A stretch of DNA of 64,000 bases. It comes from Papilionanthe hookeriana x Papilionanthe teres. Its lineage: Eukaryota; Streptophyta; Magnoliopsida; Asparagales; Orchidaceae. The notes below the pieces were generated by a model. That model did no database searches and was not told the origin of the DNA. It saw only the letters and a list, made by a program, of their open reading frames with translations. Within the stretch, counting starts at the first letter, position 1. Every line of letters starts with the position of its first letter. Shown here piece by piece: positions 58,266 to 64,000 of this stretch. Position numbers and translations under genes: made by a program. The stretch is taken from the NCBI GenBank assembly GCA_022702705.1, contig CM040432.1:50618540-50682539 (forward strand), in the 5' to 3' direction.

Positions 58266-60389
58266 TATAACATCACCTAAGACATAAAGAATTCAAAAAT
58301 AAATCTAAAACAACTTGAACACTTATTCAAACTTAAACCCATTAATTAAAATTAAATTAAATCACAAATCACTTAAACATCAATTTGCCCTCAAAAGCTC
58401 TTGTTGTCATAACTTCTAAACGGAGTATTAAGTGAAGTGTTACTTCACTTATAGGATATTCAAATTTCCTAATTCAACGAGCAAGATAACAAAACTTAAA
58501 CTCCTGGATGATTAATTCACTTGTATAATTAAATTCTCTTGGACTTAAAACAATCCTAGAGGTGTTGAAAAGATGTTTAAGACTCGTCTTAAGCACTTCC
58601 TCAATATGATAGGATATTTATAAGAACAATTGAACTTAATTGTTCTTTGATGAAGAAAATCGTCCTTAAACCAAAACACAAGAACCTAGACGTCATAGGA
58701 GATGACTAGCTATAGGATTAGAACTTTGGTAGACAACCAAAATCTTTCCCTTAGCTTTACCTAGGTACTTGTTAGAATATTTAAATGCCTTAACATGAAT
58801 TTTAAGTGCAGCTTGGGATGACGGGAAGACCCTCTAGGTACGCTTTTATTTTATTGCAATTTACTTTATTACAAATGCACTTTACTTTTCTCGCATGATA
58901 GACAACGGTTGCATGAAAACCAAAACCTTTAGGATAGTCCCTAAACTGAAACCAAAACTAAATTAAATATCACTGCAAGATAAAATTCACCGCCACAACA
59001 TTTCAAAATATAAAACAACTCAAAATTTAATCACAAACAGAACACAAAACTATAATTGCAACTAAATTAGAACGTCTCGTTGAATGATCGGGAATACCTC
59101 GGATGATGTAACCCACGTGTTGCTAACGGGATTTCCCACGGTCTAAATGAAAGTGTGGAACTCATTCGATTGAGTATAGCAAATTCATCCGGACTAAGTG
59201 AATTCGATGAAAATAACGGTGCCGGGATGACGGAACCGTGGGATCTTAATCGGTTCTGTTTAATCAAACTTTAAGATTTGTTTTAATTAAAATATTAAAA
59301 ACACTTGGATTTTAAGATTTTCTCTAAACCAAAACACTTCTCTCATCTCCTGATTTATGACTTCTAAAACCAAACCTCTGCAACAACAAGGAGCTCGGAG
59401 CATTGTGGGCAGCATGGCCATCTTCGTCAGCAAAACTCGGATCTACTTCAGCTAAACTTTCTTAGAATTAAATAAACAAGCCATAGGACTTCAAGGTGGT
59501 TTGCCTAGCGCAACATAAATCCTCAACTCTTCGTTAGGCATTTGCATGATCATGTCATGTAAATTAAGCCCTAACCGGTTTTAGGACTCCGAGGTAGTCG
59601 TTTGGTACGACATAAACTCTCACATCTTCGAGGCTGATTGTATGATTATGTCATACGAATATAAGTCCTAATTAACTAAAATTGGCAAGATTGAAATATC
59701 AGATAATATTAGGATTTTCCCAAATTGAAGCCAAACAATAGGATAGTCGGGAGGTTGCCAAGATTCCTCTTAGATCCTCAGCTTCTCCTACTTCTCTTCC
59801 TTTGAACTCCTAAAATAAACTGTTCCGAATTTGATCCATTCCCAATTGAAATTTCCGAAATCCAATTGTTTGAAAACCTTAAACTTTGAAATTCTTGAGA
59901 GCAAAACCACTGATCATTATCGAGAGTTTTCTGAAGTGATTCCCGCCATTTAAGATGTAATTAACTATAGGGGCTCGCCCTTATAGGGAACTTTAAGAAC
60001 CCAGGTAATATAAACCCTGCTTAATTCATTTATATTAAGTAGGGGAACTTGTTCGCTTATAAAATTGGTTCACAGACCAAACGGATGTCACAAATCTTCT
60101 AGTTTATTTAATCGAGCCCCATCATCAAGCAGTGTGTCTATTCTCCGGGATAGATATACAGTTTGTGATGCGGTGCTCGTTTATATAAATTATTTGGGAT
60201 GTGATATCGGTTTGATTTCATATCTTAAAACTTTTAACTTAAATTTTTTTTCAAAATCAAATGTTATCTTTTAAACTATATATATATATATTTAAATTAA
60301 ATTTAAAATATGAAAATTCGCCGACAATTTCTGTAGGCGACCCCTTTTCAAAAATACAACACACAACCTAAAAATATGCCGACAACTTC

Positions 60390-60407
60390 TGGCGACTCCG
60401 CTGGGGA
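60390..60407 (+). other. PBS of element 4
   Basis: TGGCGACTCCGCTGGGGA, identical to 12697-12714, five bases after the LTR end. Confidence 0.87.
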
Positions 60408-60913
60408 ATAGTTCCTCTCTCCATTTTGATCAGATGGTTTTGCTTTCATAAATCGGTAGTAAGCCCATGCCCCTAGTGGACCAAACTACCATTCTTCCGT
60501 TGGAATACCCCGTTCATTTCTGTCTTGAACGAGTATAGCCAACTCCTCTCGGATTTAGGAGTCACTGTTTAGACACCCCTAAACAGAGAGGTTCCGAGAT
60601 CCTTTTACCTCTTTTCTGAGGTTGGGTGGACCCCCAATAGGTGTTAGTTTAGGAGCGGTCCTTTGAGTCGAGAAGTCTTGCATAAGACTTTCTCTTCCTT
60701 TCCAATTCTGAATCAGATTCCTTACCTTCTCTACACCTTTGAACATTCCGTTCCTAATGAGACAAACCCTCTAATGAATGACTCTTTTAACAAATAACTC
60801 CTTTTTATAAATACATGAACAAAAATGTGTTCGGACTCTTTTCGATTCCTTTCTTTTCGTCCTGATGAGAAGAAGCATAACTTGGGATTGACAATCGATC
60901 TACCTTGCAGAAG
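60408..60913 (+). other. 5' UTR / leader of element 4
   Basis: Non-coding leader. The CTGTTTAG/CTAAACAG hairpin is at 60565-60586 with the same ACACCC loop. GACCCCCAATAGGTGT at 60629-60644 is complementary over 16 nt to the PPT region of element 1. Confidence 0.7.
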
Positions 60914-62175
60914 ATGTCCGCCCGAAAGCTGATTTTCTCCTTCACCAATGGAATTTGGACTTCGCTGTTTACAAGGATGAGTTGCCCGACAATGGGATCA
61001 TCCGGTTTGGACAAGGATTCGAGAACACAAATGTCAAGATCACTGACGTTACCCTTTTCACACTTACAGAAAAAGTATCTGAAACTGAAAGACCTTTGAT
61101 CGAATTCAACCTCAAGTCAACTCAAGAGTTCCCTCCCCTACAAAGGGTTCCAACTGAGAGGAATACTACTGTCCATAGGAGGACTGTTATCTCTACCCCC
61201 ATTAGTCTAGTCGTCTGCGCACCTACCCGGCTTCCGCCAGACGAAGGGAAGGAAGTTCAAATTTGTAACGAGCATGTTACCGTGGAGGGTACAGATTTCC
61301 GTGCGAGACCTTCGTTTTCGAAATTGGGTCCGGCTCGAGGGTTCCACCCCTAACACGGACTCGGAGAAGAAACAAAAGTAGGAAGATTGCCAGAAAGACC
61401 AGAGCTGCTGAAGTAGCTTGCTTAGAAGAAATCCCTGAGTACACACCACTACCTGAGTACACACCACTACCTGAGTATACAGCGCTTTTGGAAGGAAGTA
61501 GATTCCATCCCCTTTCTGCCGCAGCTGACGAGGAAAATGTCCGCAGGATTGCTTCTACATTACCTCGACCCGCATACTTATAGCGACAGTAGAAAGAAAA
61601 GGGCTAAGATTACACCATTTGCCCGACTACGGACTCGTGATAGAGAAGTTAGCAAAGAAAGAGAAATGTCCTGTATCAGAGATTTTAAGAAGAATAGGGC
61701 GGGTGCCAACCAAGTCCCGTCTTGAGCCGCGAGTAGAACCCGTTGTCGCCACAGAAAAGCCGAATAAGAAGATGAAGGCTAGTCCACCTATTGTTGTTTC
61801 AGGTTTACAGATCAGGGAGGATACCACCTTCCAGCATTCAGCCGACAGACCATCCGGTCCTAGGCCTTCTGCTGCTAGAAGGATGGTATGGTATCCTACT
61901 ACTAGCCAATTGAGACCAAAACAACGACCTGAAAAGGAAAGTCTCGTCAGGAGACTCGAGTCCGAAGAGAGTGCCATTGCAATGAAGGGGACTCCCAAAA
62001 AGGAAACCCAACAGCCATCGCATGATAACTGCGAAACCGCACGAAAAGACCATTGGAAGACGCTATGGAAAAGCTAAGAACCGACATTCAACGATTAGCA
62101 AGAGAAAGAGAAGAAAAGTTTGGAGATGAAGTTGACTCGTCGGAGTTCATGGATGACGAATATGTGGAGATCAAC
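60914..62175 (+). pseudogene. ORF1 of element 4
   Basis: Starts MSARKLIFSFTNG. A one-base insertion near 60952 shifts the frame, and the chain continues at 60955-61353 (FAVYKDELPDNGIIRFGQGF). A further shift lies near 61350. Next come a basic block (RRRNKSRKIARK, about 61360) and a short internal repeat of EYTPLPEYTPLPEYT at about 61436-61482. The later open stretch 61619-62077 contains KLAKKEKCPVSEILRRIGRV and PEKESLVRRLESEE. Comparison with element 1 shows the real order of the fragments. From 62053 the frame runs without a stop into MVETRASS, so ORF1 and Gag may form one reading frame in this family. Confidence 0.75.
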
Positions 62176-62568
62176 ATGGTTGAAACACGAGCATCGTCAG
62201 CTTCGCAAGGTGCCCTGGCAGTTGCGCAGAGAGATGACCGGAAGCATTAAGAGCACAAATTCTAGAAAAAGATGATACAATCTCTCGAATGGCAAAAAAG
62301 ATGGAAGAGATGGCTGCGGCCACTAGCTACTCTTCGGAGTCGGGCTCAACCCCAAGAGAAACGCCTCCGAAGTTATTGATATTACGGACGGAGAAAAAGA
62401 GATTAAATCCGTTAACGGAGACGATCAGCCGAAGAAAGATTCTACCCAGAATATGATTCCAGAGAAGGACATCAAGAACATGGTGGAACAGCAGGTGTGA
62501 GAAGCCTTAGCACAGTCTAAGAGCGGAGCATCTATTCAGACGGGTAGATCTTACCCCGAATGCATTTT
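62176..62568 (+). pseudogene. gag: gag N-terminal remnant of element 4
   Basis: It starts MVETRASSASQG, and after a frameshift near 62245 it continues EKDDTISRMAKKMEEMAA and, later, MVEQQ and QTGRSYPE. It is collinear with 14488-14870. The sequence breaks off exactly where element 1 enters the capsid region; about 2.3 kb containing capsid, zinc knuckle and protease active site are deleted. Confidence 0.78.
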
Positions 62569-62636
62569 ATCGTTCAACGCTCTACCACATTTATTTTACC
62601 ACATAATTGACTCTGAGACATCGTTCAACGCTCTAC
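62569..62636 (+). other. Deletion junction with duplicated 17-mer
   Basis: ATCGTTCAACGCTCTAC occurs at 62569-62585 and again at 62620-62636, separated by 34 bp of filler that includes CCACATAATTGA. The second copy is the native position (compare 17202-17218). The first copy and the filler lie at the breakpoint. Confidence 0.75.
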
Positions 62637-62930
62637 TAGGCCGACCGTAGATCCATGAGAACCGGATGGTACCATCGTCTCTGCATCAGTGCATAAAATA
62701 CTACGAAGGAGGAGAACAGTGCATTAAAGGTGATTTGCAACCTTTCTCCGTACATGAGATTGGAATCCATGAAGATGCAGCTTATTACGCACCTCCGAAG
62801 AAAACAATCTTCTCCGGAAACACCATGCCAAATGAAGCAAAAGAAATTCGAGACAATGAAGAACTCCGAAGTTCTAGTCCAACAGTCACTCACCACTCCC
62901 TTACGGTGAGATGGTGAAGGTTTCTCCAGA
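62637..62930 (+). pseudogene. Protease C-terminal remnant of element 4
   Basis: Collinear with 17220-17500: IHENRMVPSSLHQCIKYYEG, then SVHEIGIHEDAAYYAPPKKT. The active-site loop is lost in the deletion. Confidence 0.75.
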
Positions 62931-64000
62931 ACTCGCATCCGAGGTCGAGGCCGGGGACGAGGTCGTGGAAGAGACACTGGGACAGTTGGACATAAAAAAC
63001 CGATGATCAACGTTGATTAGGAAAACAGCTCTGAGGAAGAAGAGGAAATCAAGAAAGAAGCAGCTACAATAAACCGAAAGAAACCACAATTCAAGATTTC
63101 TCTCGAAGATGAGAAGAACGAAGAATACAAATCGATGTACGAGAAGATTATGCACTATGTACACATTATGACCCTGACCCCGATCCAGTCTAATAAGATC
63201 GAGGGTATGGTGGTCAAAGAAGTACATAGCAACGGTGCAAAGCCAATCAAATTTTACCGTGACACTTCTTCTTCCAATACTGAAAACAATGTACAATTTG
63301 AAGATGTCACTTCTTCCGAATTAATGGAATTACCTTTTGAGTGGTACTCTCCCTGTGTTCAAAATTTAATTCAGCGTGGTGTCTTACCTCGACAATAGAC
63401 AAAAGGCCGATCACAACACTTCGAAAAATTATGGAATAATGCCGGTCGACCTCCCAATTCAAAACATGGTCTCAGATTCGGCACAGTAGGTTCAGTTGAC
63501 GATACGGAATTTTGTTTGGTTGCCACTTGCGAACCTAATGAAAAGTACTTGGAAACTACAGAAGAGCTTGAAGATCTGTAAATTGGAGACGCTCCACCAG
63601 AGTTCGAAGAAGAAATCAAATCTACAATAGATGAGTTAATGGAAGTTAACTTAGGTACTAACAAAAAGCCTAGACCAACCTTTGTTAGCTCCTTACTCAA
63701 TAAAGAAGATTCCGAGGAAATGATCAAGCTATTAATGGAATTCAAGGACTGTTTTGCTTGGAGTTATGATGAAATGCCGGGATTAGCTCCAGAAGTCGCA
63801 GTTCACAGGCTAGGAGTGGATCCTACTTCCGTTCCAATCGGAAAAGCTTCCGGAAGAATGCGTTCGGAAATTGAACAACAAGTAATAGCCGAAGTTAAGA
63901 AGCTAATCGACGCTAAATTTGTCCGTGAGGAACAATACCCTACTTGGCTAGCCAATTTGGTACCAGTCAGGAAGAAGAATGGTCAGATCAGAATCTGCGT
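62931..64000 (+). pseudogene. RG-rich linker and N-terminal RT of element 4 (runs off window)
   Basis: An Arg/Gly block near 62938-62975, then SLEDEKNEEYKSMYEK (about 63100-63145) and SSELMELPFEWYSPCVQNLI. In-frame stops follow at 63396 (TAG) and 63579 (TAA) relative to element 1. PTFVSSLLNKEDSEEMIKLL leads to RT (FAWSYDEMPGLAPEV, KLIDAKFVREEQYPTWLAN, KKNGQIRICV) at the right edge. RT here is open where element 1 is broken at 18454. Whether this copy also carries the AlkB accessory ORF cannot be seen. Confidence 0.82.

Larger units (their letters stand above)
53333..60384 (+). repeat. 5' LTR of Ogre/Tat element 4 (complete, 7052 bp)
   Basis: It starts TGTTGACCTCATTTTTGATG and ends TATGCCGACA. 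It has the same organisation as 25586-33052: C/A-rich U3 (53880-54850), TATA box 55546-55553, GC-rich R start, AT-rich body, AATTA microsatellite (58050-58265), TGAAGTGTTACTTCA dyad (about 58432), and U5 hairpin (59965-59986, loop TC). It is shorter mainly through a deletion of roughly 200 bp at about 57360, where sequence present at 9400-9590 is missing. It carries no gene. Confidence 0.92.

Overview
The window is nuclear plant DNA made almost entirely of nested, decayed Ty3/gypsy LTR retrotransposons. I found no host gene, tRNA, rRNA or CRISPR. The lineage points to a large-genome flowering plant, probably a eudicot; the sequence does not give the species. Two non-chromovirus lineages are present: an Ogre/Tat-type family with giant LTRs (about 7.0-7.5 kb), and an Athila-type family with LTRs of about 1.68-1.73 kb.

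Layout. 1-3265: 3' end of a plus-strand Athila-type element (ORF remnant, 3' UTR, polypurine tract, LTR). 3266-7190: inverted, truncated Ogre/Tat LTR. 7191-33052: a large Ogre/Tat element (element 1) with a 5'-truncated 5' LTR, PBS, ORF1, gag, protease, RT, RNase H, a second archaeal-type RNase H, integrase, a candidate intron, an accessory ORF, 82-bp tandem repeats, PPT and a full 7.47-kb 3' LTR. 33053-35099: Athila-type 3' UTR and LTR. About 35100-43050: minus-strand Athila-type element A. 43051-45549: 5' end of a second minus-strand copy (B) plus an LTR scrap. 45600-50696: a divergent LTR-like tract of palindromic tandem repeats. 50697-51636: unassigned, with a minus-strand PPT. 51637-52884: start of another divergent LTR, holding an array of inverted WRKY-type TTGACC boxes. 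52885-53332: Athila LTR fragment interrupted by a second Ogre/Tat element (element 4), which has a complete 5' LTR (53333-60384) and then PBS, ORF1, a gag-protease deletion and the beginning of RT, and runs off the window.

The most interesting feature is the accessory gene of element 1 (21872-23348), downstream of integrase and behind a strong splice-acceptor-like sequence. Its C-terminal half is an AlkB-type 2-oxoglutarate/Fe(II) dioxygenase closest in pattern to plant ALKBH9/ALKBH10 RNA m6A demethylases, and every cofactor-binding motif survives. Its N-terminus resembles the start of the element's own ORF1. This suggests a retrotransposon that captured an RNA demethylase, perhaps to erase methylation from its own RNA. 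The copy is broken by two frameshifts and one stop codon.

Other structural signals are a 14-16 nt complementarity between the 5' UTR and the PPT, a U5 hairpin whose stem covaries between LTR families, hairpins flanking the PPT, and two unrelated-looking arrays that share a 79-bp period and a palindrome-based design. Every coding region is damaged, so coding entries are given as pseudogenes.
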